This document shows, piece by piece, positions 24,516 through 33,968 of a stretch of 64,000 nucleotides of DNA. Each line of letters begins with the position of its first letter. Position 1 is the stretch's first letter. The position numbers and the translations under genes were made by a program. The notes beneath the pieces were generated by a model. It was not told where the DNA came from, made no database searches, and saw only the letters and a list, made by a program, of their open reading frames with translations. Source of the stretch: Bacteroidales bacterium UBA5833 (lineage in GTDB: Bacteria > Bacteroidota > Bacteroidia > Bacteroidales > Lentimicrobiaceae); contig DJGZ01000067.1 of the NCBI GenBank assembly GCA_002433025.1, positions 5,683 to 69,682 of the forward strand, written 5' to 3'.

Positions 24516-25931
24516 TTATGCAATCCAGTTTGCGCGTTGGGTATGATCGGGTTGTATTTTCATGTTGAATCTTTTATTCAGGTGTTTGGCAAGTTGCCCG
24601 GCGCAGTAAACCGAGCGGTGCTGTCCGCCGGTGCAGCCGAAGCTTACCATCAGGTGCTGAAATCCGCGCGAAATGTAATTCTCCACGGCCTGGTCAACCA
24701 GGGTAAAGACACTTGCAAGGAAAATGCCGGTTTCCGGCTGAGCGCTGAGGTAACGCATCACCGGATCATCCAAACCGCTGAGGTTTTTGTATTCATCGAG
24801 TCTGCCGGGGTTGGGCAGGGCCCGGCAGTCGAAAACAAAACCGCCGCCGTTGCCTGTGGGGTCTTCAGGAATATTGTTTCTGTATGAAAAACTGTTCACA
24901 CTGACTTTCAGGGATGGTTTTGCATGGCTCCTCAGTGTTTCGCTGGAGATAAACCTTTGCAACAGTTTCTCCAGGGCCGGTATTTCAATTTCGGGCCGGT
25001 GATGGATCAGCAGATGGTCGAGATTGTCAAGTGCAAAGGGAATGCTCTGCAGAAAATGTTCCTTTTTCTGATAAAAGCCCCTGAATCCATAAGCCCCCAG
25101 TGCCTGAAGGATACGGATAAGCACGAATCCGTAATAATACTTCAGAAATACTTCCTGATTAATCTCTTTCAGTACGGATGCTTCCTGAATGTAAAGGTTG
25201 AGCAGCTCATCCCTGAAATCGTTGGGCAGATTGGCTTTGGCGTCAAAAAGCAGGGAAGCGATGTCGTATTGCAATGGCCCTCTGCGGCCTCCCTGAAAGT
25301 CGATGAAGAACGGGTTGCCGCCGGTAATCATGATGTTGCGCGACTGAAAGTCCCGGTAAAGGAAATAATCTGAATCAGCCTGAAGCAGAAAGGATGTCAG
25401 CCGGTCGAAATCATCTTCAAGCGCCTGTTCATCAAAATTGAAACCTGAAAGCCTGACAAAATAGTATTTGAAATAATTCAGGTCCCACATCATGCTTTGC
25501 CGGTCAAATGACTGACGGGGATAGCAGAGTGAATAATCGAGGCCGTCGCCGCCGCTTATCTGAAAACGCGGGAGCCAGCGGACCACCTGACGGTATAGTC
25601 CCTTCACGCGTTCGGAAAGGCCTTCTTCGCTTAGTATCCCGAAAAGGTTCTGATCGCCCAGGTCGGTTTGCAGGTAAGCCATGCCCGATTCATCATTCAG
25701 ATAGACTTCGGGTACCGGTAAATCTTTCGCGGCAAAGTGGCGCGAAAAGGCTGTAAAAGCTTTATTTTCACGTTTGTCAGGATTCCATGCGCCAATGGCG
25801 GTAATGTTGTGAGCTGAAATGCGGTAATAAACACGGTCAGAACCCGAAGCCGGTAAAACTTCTGACTTGGTGGCTTCCTTTCCGCTCCATTGCCTGAAAA
25901 GGGCATTCAGTATACTGATATTTCCGCGCAT
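24516..25931 (-). CDS. amino-sugar kinase (AmgK-like) fused to a RapZ C-terminal domain
   Basis: 471 residues in two parts. Residues about 1-330 are an aminoglycoside-phosphotransferase-fold kinase: LPASGSDRVYYRI near the start, YLQTDLGDQNLF, the catalytic loop YRDFQSRNIM and the metal-binding FIDFQGGRRGPLQYD. This matches AmgK-type cell-wall sugar kinases. Residues about 340-471 match the C-terminal domain of RapZ, including FDCRALPNPGR and VSFGCTGGQHRSVYCA. In E. coli that domain binds glucosamine-6-phosphate; the RapZ N-terminal Walker kinase is absent here. The MurU-like gene follows in the operon, so a peptidoglycan-sugar salvage role is likely. First gene of the operon. Confidence 0.85.
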   Translation of the reverse strand: MRGNISILNALFRQWSGKEATKSEVLPASGSDRVYYRISAHNITAIGAWNPDKRENKAFTAFSRHFAAKDLPVPEVYLNDESGMAYLQTDLGDQNLFGILSEEGLSERVKGLYRQVVRWLPRFQISGGDGLDYSLCYPRQSFDRQSMMWDLNYFKYYFVRLSGFNFDEQALEDDFDRLTSFLLQADSDYFLYRDFQSRNIMITGGNPFFIDFQGGRRGPLQYDIASLLFDAKANLPNDFRDELLNLYIQEASVLKEINQEVFLKYYYGFVLIRILQALGAYGFRGFYQKKEHFLQSIPFALDNLDHLLIHHRPEIEIPALEKLLQRFISSETLRSHAKPSLKVSVNSFSYRNNIPEDPTGNGGGFVFDCRALPNPGRLDEYKNLSGLDDPVMRYLSAQPETGIFLASVFTLVDQAVENYISRGFQHLMVSFGCTGGQHRSVYCAGQLAKHLNKRFNMKIQPDHTQRANWIA

Positions 25932-26047
25932 GCCATTTTATGATTGCTTATCCTGATGGTAACAGAATCAGGACGGTTATGCAAATTTAGGGATTAATTC
26001 CGGCTCCCGTCCAAACTTTATTCGGGCCTTCATGTTTTTTATAAGGG

Positions 26048-26063
26048 TAATTTTGTAGGTTTG
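26048..26063 (+). promoter_or_regulatory. tandem -7 boxes upstream of the ferritin-like gene
   Basis: TAATTTTG (26048-26055) and TAGGTTTG (26056-26063) are two directly adjacent matches to TAnnTTTG, 45-60 bases before the ATG. Neither has a TTG at the expected -33 distance, so the true start is uncertain. Confidence 0.4.
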
Positions 26064-26107
26064 TAAGGGATTGCCTTTTGCTGCGAAACATCAAATACAA
26101 TATAGTT

Positions 26108-26605
26108 ATGGAGAACAAAAAATCTACCGAAATCCTCAAGACGGCCATTCTGATGGAGAAGAGGGGAAAGGCATTTTATGAGAAAGTTGCCGAACAGGCA
26201 TCGAGTGAAGAGGTAAAGAAAATTTTCAGTATGATGGCTGAAGAGGAACAAACCCATGTGGAGTTCCTTTCAAAGCAGTTTGCAAGCTACAGCAAGGATC
26301 AGAAATTCGGGAAAATCGACCTGAAAGCCGATCCCGGGGTAGTGGAGTTGATCCTGTCGGACAATATCCGGAAGCAGATCAGTGCGGCCAGTTTTGAAGC
26401 CGCAGCCATTTCGGCAGCCATTGATATGGAAACCAAAGCCATTGAGGTATATTCGAGGCAGGCTGCAGAAGCGTCAGATCCTAACGAAAAGGAGTTGTAT
26501 TCCTGGCTTGCCGACTGGGAGAAGGGGCACCACAAAATTCTGCATGAACTGAATGAACAGCTGAAGGAAGACATCTGGTACGACAACCAGTTCTGGCCTT
26601 TCTGA
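26108..26605 (+). CDS. rubrerythrin/ferritin-like diiron protein
   Basis: 165 residues forming a four-helix bundle. The diiron ligand pattern is present: Glu in ILMEKRGKAFYEKV, EEEQTH (ExxH) about residues 45-50, a second Glu in MAIDMETKAIEVY-type helix 3, and EKGHHKIL (ExxH) near residue 141. This is the rubrerythrin domain without the C-terminal rubredoxin, as in many anaerobes, where it handles peroxide or iron. ATG at 26108 is chosen over an upstream alternative start at 26078 because it begins the conserved helix and follows an AT-rich leader. Monocistronic, divergent from the kinase gene. Confidence 0.9.
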   Translation: MENKKSTEILKTAILMEKRGKAFYEKVAEQASSEEVKKIFSMMAEEEQTHVEFLSKQFASYSKDQKFGKIDLKADPGVVELILSDNIRKQISAASFEAAAISAAIDMETKAIEVYSRQAAEASDPNEKELYSWLADWEKGHHKILHELNEQLKEDIWYDNQFWPF

Positions 26606-26779
26606 GACTCAGGTGGTATCAGCGGAGAGGAAAGCCCTCTCTTCTTTGTGGTGCAGATCAAACCTTCACTTGATAATTTCCGGGCGATATAATTTACCGG
26701 TGAACTCAGGGCTGTAAATTGATGATTATAGAAAATGCCTGACGGGATAGTGTCCGGAGGCATTTTTTGTTTTGTCCGA

Positions 26780-27784
26780 TTATCGGTTTCTTAAATTAAA
26801 TGCAGCGATCACTCCGGCAGTCATCAGCCAGGCGCCGGCGCCCGCCGCCGGGCCACCCCAAAGCGCTGCAGCGATAATGGCAGTAAACATCAGGGCAAAC
26901 TCCCACCAGGCGGGCTTGATTTTCTGATAGGTGTCCCCGTAACTTCTGAAGAGGGGCGTAGTGCCGTTTTGTATCAGGAGATGTTTGTCGGAGCGGAATT
27001 CTGCATCCTTTTCCGGCCATACGATCATTCCGGCGCTGGGGATTCCGTATTTAAAAAGGTATAGCCATCCGCTTTCCCTGTTCTGCAGGTAGTGCCCGTA
27101 TTCATGCCTGAGCAGCCTGAGCAGGGGAGATTGCCGGCCTGGAATCAGTATGTTGTCTACTACCGGCCCGCCCATATCGTTAACCAGTATGAAGGATCCG
27201 AATGTGACGCCATTGGCCATGGGGACTTTTCCCTGCATAAAAGTTGCCCCGCCTCCAGCAATGGTTTTATCGGATAACCACACACTGTTCAGCAATTGGG
27301 CAATGGCACTGCCGATCAGGGTCTGGGGTTGCTCCCAGAATTGCCGGCCTAGTCCCTGCAGGATGCCCCTTAAAAAGGTCTGCCCGGGTTCTATATAAAA
27401 GTTGCCTGCCATAATGCGCAAGGCATTGTCCATGACATTCCATTTGCCGGTTGCGAGTTTTCTGAGTAAGCCGCTGAGGAACCCCAGCAGTGCAGGCACC
27501 AGGATGATCCACAGCCATCCATATACCACAACCGGTGCAATGGCAAAAATCACTCCTGTGAGAAATGCGCTTATTACTCCGGAAAAAAGTCCCTGAAGCA
27601 TCAGGTTTTGTTTCAGTTTGCCGGCTTCAGCCTGGTCCTTACCGGGAAAGTAAAAAGGCAGAAAGAGCAGGTATAACGATACCCAACAGGCTATTATAAA
27701 TACCCAGGGGGTATCAGCCAGGTCGTGCCTGAATAATCTCAGCCATTGCTGCGCATCGGTCAGCATTTCCGTAAAATCGATCAT
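26780..27784 (-). CDS. polytopic membrane protein with HEYGH motif
   Basis: 334 residues. About five hydrophobic segments: two near residues 27-47 and 65-110, a re-entrant central region and two at the C-terminus (about 290-330). RHEYGHYLQNRESGWLYLFK near residues 228-247 contains HExxH, the zinc-metallopeptidase signature, with the following Glu as a possible third ligand. I cannot assign the protein to a named peptidase family, so activity is unproven. It starts five bases after the stop of the alpha-2-macroglobulin gene and must be cotranscribed with it. Confidence 0.75.
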   Translation of the reverse strand: MIDFTEMLTDAQQWLRLFRHDLADTPWVFIIACWVSLYLLFLPFYFPGKDQAEAGKLKQNLMLQGLFSGVISAFLTGVIFAIAPVVVYGWLWIILVPALLGFLSGLLRKLATGKWNVMDNALRIMAGNFYIEPGQTFLRGILQGLGRQFWEQPQTLIGSAIAQLLNSVWLSDKTIAGGGATFMQGKVPMANGVTFGSFILVNDMGGPVVDNILIPGRQSPLLRLLRHEYGHYLQNRESGWLYLFKYGIPSAGMIVWPEKDAEFRSDKHLLIQNGTTPLFRSYGDTYQKIKPAWWEFALMFTAIIAAALWGGPAAGAGAWLMTAGVIAAFNLRNR

Positions 27785-27789
27785 ATCCC

Positions 27790-30700
27790 TTATTTTACCC
27801 TTACCTCTCCCGATCCGTGATAGGAGTAGTACTGTCCGTTATACATGGCATCCGCGCTTACCGGTCCCTGCTTAAAGGTTCCTTTGGCGGTTGCCCTCAC
27901 CATATAATAAAACTTCTGCTGTTTGCCGCCTGCATTGACAAACAGATTAACCCTGTCGTCCCTGATATCGGTGTAGTCGGGAACCGACCGGTCTTTGGCC
28001 CAGTCAATACCCCTGTCGGCAGTGAGGCGGGTGTTTTCCACTTCGAAACAGGCCGGCAGGATATCGGTGACCACAACATTTTCCACGGCGCTGTTGTCGT
28101 TGGTCGAAAGGGTGATTTCAACCACGATCAGGTCATTCTGCCTGATTTCTTGCGGGTTGACCTGAGCGCCGTTTCGGTCGAGCATACGCCGTCTGACGGA
28201 TAATACCCTGTCTTCTTCCCTGTTAACAGGCGATGAAGGGATTCCCTCTGATTCGAGATAATAGTATAGCATACCCGGGCCGCTTGTGGTAATCGTTGCC
28301 GCTGAGCCGGATATGTCCAGCAGAAGGTCTTCTCCCTTGAAAGATACTGTTTGCCGGTTTTTTACAGCGATACTGGCGGAAATGTTTTCAGATTTTGCTT
28401 GTCCGGCCAGTCTGCCTAATGCCAGCAGGGAGAATGCCCTTTCCTGGGTGGACATCCAGCGGGAGGCGTTCATCATTTCACCCACCTGCCGTGCAAGCAT
28501 GGCAACCATGGGGTGGGCGGGGTCGGCATTTACCAATGTATAGAGGGCAATGGCCCTGTCGCGCAGGGGCGAGCTGTAACTGCCACCGTTCATCACGGCA
28601 GGTTCGGTGCTGTTGTCCCAGGAGTTGGGTAAAAGTTCATCGAAACTTCTCCGGTCACCTGCCAGGGCATAAGCGCAGGCGAGCATAAAGCGGCTGTCGG
28701 TGCTCAGCTCTCCCGCCCTTGCCTTGTAGTAGTTCATGGTCGGCAAATGCTGCTTTCCTGCCAGTGCCAGTACATAAAGCGAATAGAAGGTTTCGCGGTT
28801 AGGCTGGTTTCTCCGCTGCCATTGGTTGCTGCCTCCGGTTTTATAGAAATATTCTGTCACCGGTTTCTGTTTGATTTTTTCAGTGAGGTAGCGGTAGATG
28901 TTGCCGGCCACAACAGGGTTGACGCTATAGCCGGCATTCGCGGCTTCATAAAGGAAGTGGGCAGCATAGGCAGAGTTCCACCAATGCGCTTCTCCGCCCG
29001 AAGGCCAGGAGACAAGGCCGCCGTTGTATTGCTGAAGGGCAGCTATTTTCAGGACGGCCTCGTTGACATTTTCCGAAGTATTGAATTTTCCGGCTAGATG
29101 TCCCTGCTTCAGCATCCCGGCGAGGTCGTCGAAATAGAGCTGGGGGAAGGCCGCAGAAATGGTCTGCTCAAGGCAACCATAAGGATAATTGACCAATTCA
29201 CTCAGGTCGCGGGCATAACGCCCGGCCGGTGAACGGGTGAGCAGCAGCTTTGCCGAGGCAGTTCCCTCCATAAACTCTGTAGCCGGTTCAAGTGCAACTT
29301 TCTGCCCGCCTTTTATACTGCCTGCCTCCGCAGTTTTCTCCAGACCAACAGCCGGCCTTACGCCGATTTCTGTAGATTCGGTAAAGGTTTCGCCTGCCGC
29401 TGCCGCACTTACTATGACTTCAGCCTTGCCGGTAGCCTCACCGGCTGTGAGGGGATAGAACAGCTGTTTTTCGCTGTTGGGCGGTATGCTGATTTCCGGT
29501 TCACTGAGCTTTCCGGCTTTCAGCGGGCCTGAAACCTTAATGGCCGGTTTTACGGTCATCGGTTTATCTGTGGTATTGGTAAAGGTTACCATAATCCCTG
29601 CCTCGTCAGCGGGACTGAGAAAGCGGGGCAGCGAACTGCTGATCACCAGCGGGTCGGCAATCCTGATCTGCTTTTCGCCGGATCCAAACTGCTTTTCAGT
29701 GTAGGCGAGGGCCATCACCCTGACCGCTCCTGAAAACTGCGGAATGCTGATGTTAAAAACCACCTCACCTTTTGCATTTGCTTTTTTTACACCACTCCAG
29801 AGCGAGAGCAGTTTAACCCGTTTCGAGGTAAGCGGGTTCAGCCGTTTACCCAGGTCAAAGCCCCGGTCGCCGCCGCTTGATGATCTGCCGCCTGACAATT
29901 CGGGAAACAGTTCGTCAAAAAGGTCGTAAGGGGTTACTTCGAGCGCCCTTTTCTGATAAAAATAGTGATAAGGGTCGGGCGTTTTATAGTCCGTTATCTG
30001 CAAAATTCCCTCATCCACCACAGCAATGGTAACTTCGGCATGGGGGGAGGTTTTTATCTTAACCGTCTGTTTAACTTTTGAACGCAATTTCGCGGGTGCC
30101 TCAATGGAAACGCTTAACCTGCGGTTGGGCAGGTCAACCTTTACACTTGAATATCCGTGCGCAACGGTAAGCGGCAGACCCGAATTGTCGGTTTTTCTGA
30201 TCAGTGTTGCGCTGATATAGACATTGGGCATAAATGCCTCCCCGATTTTCAGGTTAAGGGTAGCGCCCCCGCCGGAGGCTTGCAGGGAATGGTGCTCCAG
30301 TACTTTGTCCTGTTCGACGGTTACCAGCAACTCACCGTCAAACGGTGTTTTGAAAAGCACCTTTGCCAGATCTCCCGGTTTGTAATTTTCCAGGTCGGTC
30401 TCTATGCCGATTTCGCCTTCGCGGTTCACATAAAAGGATGAACTGCCTGCATCACCCCACCCATAGGCGTAAAAGCCCTCGGCTACATAGTTCGGGCTGC
30501 CGGTAATGCTGACCCTGACCTGATACTCTCCGGAAAGCGGCGGCGAATACTGGAATGTATAGCCTTGTGGTGAAATGGTGACTTCCCTGGAAAATACAAT
30601 ACTTTCTTTTTTCTGTGAGCGGTAACTGGTCTGGCCATAATTGCGCTCGAGCACTGTTTCCCATTTCAGGTGAACGATTTCAATCCTGACCCCGCCACTG

Positions 30701-33195
30701 GCAGGCTTTTCGGCACGGTTGAGCGACAGCAGGCTGATGTTGACGGGCTTTTGCGTTGATACCCAGCCGGGTAAGCGTTTAATGCCGGGGAAATAATCCT
30801 GGGTGTAGATATCTGCGCGTGTGTAACGGTTGACAGGCCGGCCGGTTTCATCAAAAACGGTTGTGAACAGTCTTGCTTCGAGAATACCAATGTTCAGGTG
30901 GCCGGGCAGGCTGAACTGCTGTGCAAGTTTCCCATCGGGTCCTGTAGCCCCTTCATTCACCTGGTTTTCAATATAAATGTCAGCCGGTGTGAAGATGTTG
31001 AAGTTGAAATCAGGATATTTTGCAGGGTTGAAAGCCTTGCGGCTGATGCGCAATTCATTTTCCACCTTGCGGCCGGAAGCCGGAGGGCCGAACAGATTGG
31101 TTGCTGTTACATCGGCAGTAAGCCTTTGCCCCGGTTTGTAAGCATTTTTATCTGTTTTAACGTCGACCCTGATCCTGTCGGGCATAAAGTCTTCGACCGC
31201 GATCCGGTAGCTGCCCATCAACACATCGTTCGATGCAAGCATCTCAATAACATAAGTTCCGGTGAGCGCGGCGGCCGGCAGGCTGAAATTCAGTGTTGCC
31301 GCCCCGTTTTTATTGAGTTGGGCGCGCCTTACCATAAAATCGCGGCCATCAGGAGCCAGTATCCTGAATTTTACCGGAAGTTCTGCTATGGTTTCCCATT
31401 TGAAACTGCGGACAATTGCATTGCAGAAAACCGAATCACCGGGCCGGTAAAGGTTACGGTCGCCATAGAAGAATGCATCGTATTTCAGTCCGGCAGTTCT
31501 TTTCCCCCCGGCATCGAAACGCGAGGTTTCAACGGCAGAGCGGTCAAAGAGCAATACATTGAAGTCCTGGTCCTTCCTGGCAGAGATCATGGTGACGGTG
31601 TAGCCGGGGATGGTTTTCTGCATATCCCTGAAGATGGCGGTACCATCGGCACCGGTAGTAACCTGGTGTACCATCTGATTGTTGCGGCTGATAAAACGGA
31701 TGGTGACCCCCTCAACCGGACCGGCGGTGGAAATGGATCGGGCAGCCACAAAAATTTCATCAACACCCTGGCGGACGATAAGGCCGATGTCTGATACCGA
31801 CACCAGCTGAACATCGCTCAGCCACGATTTTTCAACAGATTCGGCTTTGATCAGGTAAAGCCCTTTGGCATCGGCCGATAATTCCAGTTCTTCCGGCTTC
31901 AGATTGAGCAGCCTGATGTTGCCTTTACGGGGAAGTGCGCGGGTGTCAATCTCGCGGGTTGAAATTACCTTCCCGTAATTTTCATCCAGGCTGTAACCGT
32001 AGGAGTCGTAATAATTATCGTCCTCATAATACCAGTTCCAGCTTTTTCCGTTGCGCATAAAATGCTGGATGTTGTTCTCAAATACTTTAAATACGGTAAC
32101 CTTGATTTTCGGGATATTGATGATGTTCAGCCCGAGGTTGCGCGCGCCTGCAGGGGTCAGGTAAAGGCTGTTCTGGTCGCTGAATGCGAGGTAGGGCTGC
32201 AGGGCGCCGAATGTGACGGTGTATTTCTGATCGTTACCCAGTTCCGGTCCGAAAATACCCCTGACCTTACCCGACACGGAGAGCTCAACGGCGGCACCGT
32301 CGGCGAAGTTGCCCTTAAGCGCAAAGCCGTTGCCGATAGATTTCAATTCAAAGGGGATTTCCGGACTTATCTTCAGAAGCCCCTTCATGCCCTGCAACAC
32401 CACCGGCTGGGAGGTGAATACACGGATCACTCCTTCGCCTTCTTCATAATCAGCGACAACATCAGAAATTTCCAGCCTGTCGCGGGGAGGTACGGCCAGG
32501 GCTACCGAAAGCTCTTCCGGATTGATGCGGTCTGAACCTTTGCATTGTATGCCTTTGCCCATAACGATGGTAATTTCACCTTCAGGCGCTGTGCCGTTGT
32601 TGACAGGTATGGCCAGTTCCGCTTCTGCCGGATTTCCCCTGCTGATCAGATCATACATCAGTGATTTGTCGTTATTTCGGACCGAAAGGAAGCTGCGGAT
32701 GTTGCCCGGCTCAATCTCATAATTGAAAACTATGATCATCCGGAGCTGAACCTGTCCGGGGTCCGCCTCACTCACCCCCCAGTAGGCATAGGCCTGATCA
32801 ATGGTAAGGTATGGGGTGTGAAACCTGATGCCCCCGGTTTCAGGTTGGTATTTCTTTCCGCTGAGCTCCGACAATTTTTTGGTAAGCGTGGCCGTGTAGT
32901 CGGTGTTTGGTGCAAACGGCACTGCGGGCGAAAACACCAGTTGCCGCGCCGAAGTCCATTTGAACCGCCCGGGAATAGCGGGGGTAATCTTTATGTATTC
33001 CGCAGAGTCCCACCGGTTGAATACGGAATCAACTGCCATGTCGCGGTTAAAATTGAATTCCAGATTCTGGAACTGATCGATCTGCTGATCGAAATTCATC
33101 GATTCAACCCTGAGCAGGTTGGCCGGCCCGCAGGCTGAAATCAGGATTAAGACTGACCAGAAAAAATGGCGGAGAATACTGTTGGTTAAGGACAT
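27790..33195 (-). CDS. alpha-2-macroglobulin family lipoprotein (thioester type)
   Basis: 1801 residues. The signal peptide ends in a lipobox (LISACG, Cys at about 22), so it is a lipoprotein. Several MG (macroglobulin) beta-domains follow, then the thioester motif YPYGCLEQ with Cys1341 and Gln1344, then the alpha-alpha toroid thioester domain (residues about 1310-1600) and a C-terminal receptor-binding-like domain. Bacterial alpha-2-macroglobulins trap proteases that reach the periplasm by covalent thioester linkage. In many bacteria the gene is paired with pbpC; here it is instead coupled to a membrane protein with an HEYGH motif. No frame breaks. The upstream region has a TTG-N18-TATTTTTA candidate promoter at 33245-33273. 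Confidence 0.95.
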   Translation of the reverse strand: MSLTNSILRHFFWSVLILISACGPANLLRVESMNFDQQIDQFQNLEFNFNRDMAVDSVFNRWDSAEYIKITPAIPGRFKWTSARQLVFSPAVPFAPNTDYTATLTKKLSELSGKKYQPETGGIRFHTPYLTIDQAYAYWGVSEADPGQVQLRMIIVFNYEIEPGNIRSFLSVRNNDKSLMYDLISRGNPAEAELAIPVNNGTAPEGEITIVMGKGIQCKGSDRINPEELSVALAVPPRDRLEISDVVADYEEGEGVIRVFTSQPVVLQGMKGLLKISPEIPFELKSIGNGFALKGNFADGAAVELSVSGKVRGIFGPELGNDQKYTVTFGALQPYLAFSDQNSLYLTPAGARNLGLNIINIPKIKVTVFKVFENNIQHFMRNGKSWNWYYEDDNYYDSYGYSLDENYGKVISTREIDTRALPRKGNIRLLNLKPEELELSADAKGLYLIKAESVEKSWLSDVQLVSVSDIGLIVRQGVDEIFVAARSISTAGPVEGVTIRFISRNNQMVHQVTTGADGTAIFRDMQKTIPGYTVTMISARKDQDFNVLLFDRSAVETSRFDAGGKRTAGLKYDAFFYGDRNLYRPGDSVFCNAIVRSFKWETIAELPVKFRILAPDGRDFMVRRAQLNKNGAATLNFSLPAAALTGTYVIEMLASNDVLMGSYRIAVEDFMPDRIRVDVKTDKNAYKPGQRLTADVTATNLFGPPASGRKVENELRISRKAFNPAKYPDFNFNIFTPADIYIENQVNEGATGPDGKLAQQFSLPGHLNIGILEARLFTTVFDETGRPVNRYTRADIYTQDYFPGIKRLPGWVSTQKPVNISLLSLNRAEKPASGGVRIEIVHLKWETVLERNYGQTSYRSQKKESIVFSREVTISPQGYTFQYSPPLSGEYQVRVSITGSPNYVAEGFYAYGWGDAGSSSFYVNREGEIGIETDLENYKPGDLAKVLFKTPFDGELLVTVEQDKVLEHHSLQASGGGATLNLKIGEAFMPNVYISATLIRKTDNSGLPLTVAHGYSSVKVDLPNRRLSVSIEAPAKLRSKVKQTVKIKTSPHAEVTIAVVDEGILQITDYKTPDPYHYFYQKRALEVTPYDLFDELFPELSGGRSSSGGDRGFDLGKRLNPLTSKRVKLLSLWSGVKKANAKGEVVFNISIPQFSGAVRVMALAYTEKQFGSGEKQIRIADPLVISSSLPRFLSPADEAGIMVTFTNTTDKPMTVKPAIKVSGPLKAGKLSEPEISIPPNSEKQLFYPLTAGEATGKAEVIVSAAAAGETFTESTEIGVRPAVGLEKTAEAGSIKGGQKVALEPATEFMEGTASAKLLLTRSPAGRYARDLSELVNYPYGCLEQTISAAFPQLYFDDLAGMLKQGHLAGKFNTSENVNEAVLKIAALQQYNGGLVSWPSGGEAHWWNSAYAAHFLYEAANAGYSVNPVVAGNIYRYLTEKIKQKPVTEYFYKTGGSNQWQRRNQPNRETFYSLYVLALAGKQHLPTMNYYKARAGELSTDSRFMLACAYALAGDRRSFDELLPNSWDNSTEPAVMNGGSYSSPLRDRAIALYTLVNADPAHPMVAMLARQVGEMMNASRWMSTQERAFSLLALGRLAGQAKSENISASIAVKNRQTVSFKGEDLLLDISGSAATITTSGPGMLYYYLESEGIPSSPVNREEDRVLSVRRRMLDRNGAQVNPQEIRQNDLIVVEITLSTNDNSAVENVVVTDILPACFEVENTRLTADRGIDWAKDRSVPDYTDIRDDRVNLFVNAGGKQQKFYYMVRATAKGTFKQGPVSADAMYNGQYYSYHGSGEVRVK

Positions 33196-33393
33196 ATCCG
33201 GAATATTTTTAGTAAGACCTTACAGATATAGTTGAGTTTATATCTAAAAATACGGCAATTGGCTAATTTACAACAAAATTTTTCTGGTAGTGTGATTTTT
33301 CAGCAGCGTAATTTTATGCTGGTTATAACCTCTGAAACCTGACCATTACTTCCGCAGCCATGAAATTAAAGCCGGCGGGTTTCTTTAGTGCCA

Positions 33394-33939
33394 TCAATCC
33401 CCTTGCCCGAAAATTGCATAACAAACCAGATCTTTATATGCTCCCCAGTGAAGGATATGTGATTTCAGCGTTGCTTCGTAATGCATGCCGGCTTTTTCCA
33501 TTACGCGTCCTGAAGCCGGATTGCCGGCAAAATGGTTTGCTGTTACCTTATGCAGGTGCAATGAATTTAAAGCATAATCCAGGACTGCCTTTGCCGCTTC
33601 TGTGCAATAACCATGATTCCAGAACTCTTCACCGACCCAGTAGCCAAGCTCTGCAAGTTTGTACTGCAATTGCATTGAAAGACCGGCGGCACCTATCAGT
33701 TGGCCGCTGCCCTTGAGCGTGATGGCGAAAATGACCGACTTCCCTTCTTCAAATTCTTTGACATGCGTAGCGATCCAGGCTTCGGCCATCCCGTCGAGAT
33801 AGGGGAAAGGCATGGCAAGGGTATTGGATGCAACGGCTTCCCTGCCGGCCATGCGCTGAACATCTTTTGCATCCCCTGTGTTGAATTTTCTGAGAATCAG
33901 TCTTTCGGTTGTAATCTCCGGATATTCCCTGTTCAGCAT
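33394..33939 (-). CDS. GNAT-family N-acetyltransferase (RimJ/RimL-like)
   Basis: 181 residues starting ITTERLILRKFNTGDAKDVQ, the RimJ/RimL N-terminal strand and helix. ELGYWVGEEFWNHGYCTEAA carries the acetyl-CoA-binding loop in its shortened GYxTEA form, and NPASGRVMEKAGM is the conserved block at the C-terminus. It transfers acetyl from acetyl-CoA to an amine, possibly a protein N-terminus; the substrate is not predictable. It lies 29 bases below the usher gene on the same strand and may be transcribed with it, but nothing links it to fibre assembly. Confidence 0.9.
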   Translation of the reverse strand: MLNREYPEITTERLILRKFNTGDAKDVQRMAGREAVASNTLAMPFPYLDGMAEAWIATHVKEFEEGKSVIFAITLKGSGQLIGAAGLSMQLQYKLAELGYWVGEEFWNHGYCTEAAKAVLDYALNSLHLHKVTANHFAGNPASGRVMEKAGMHYEATLKSHILHWGAYKDLVCYAIFGQGD

Positions 33940-33968
33940 GGCTTATCGTTATCTATAGATAGAGTGTC

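Noticed and set aside
30898..31794. 298-residue plus-strand ORF inside the alpha-2-macroglobulin gene
   Set aside because: It is a shadow of the minus-strand gene, with no recognisable domain, and the A2M frame is clearly the coding one.
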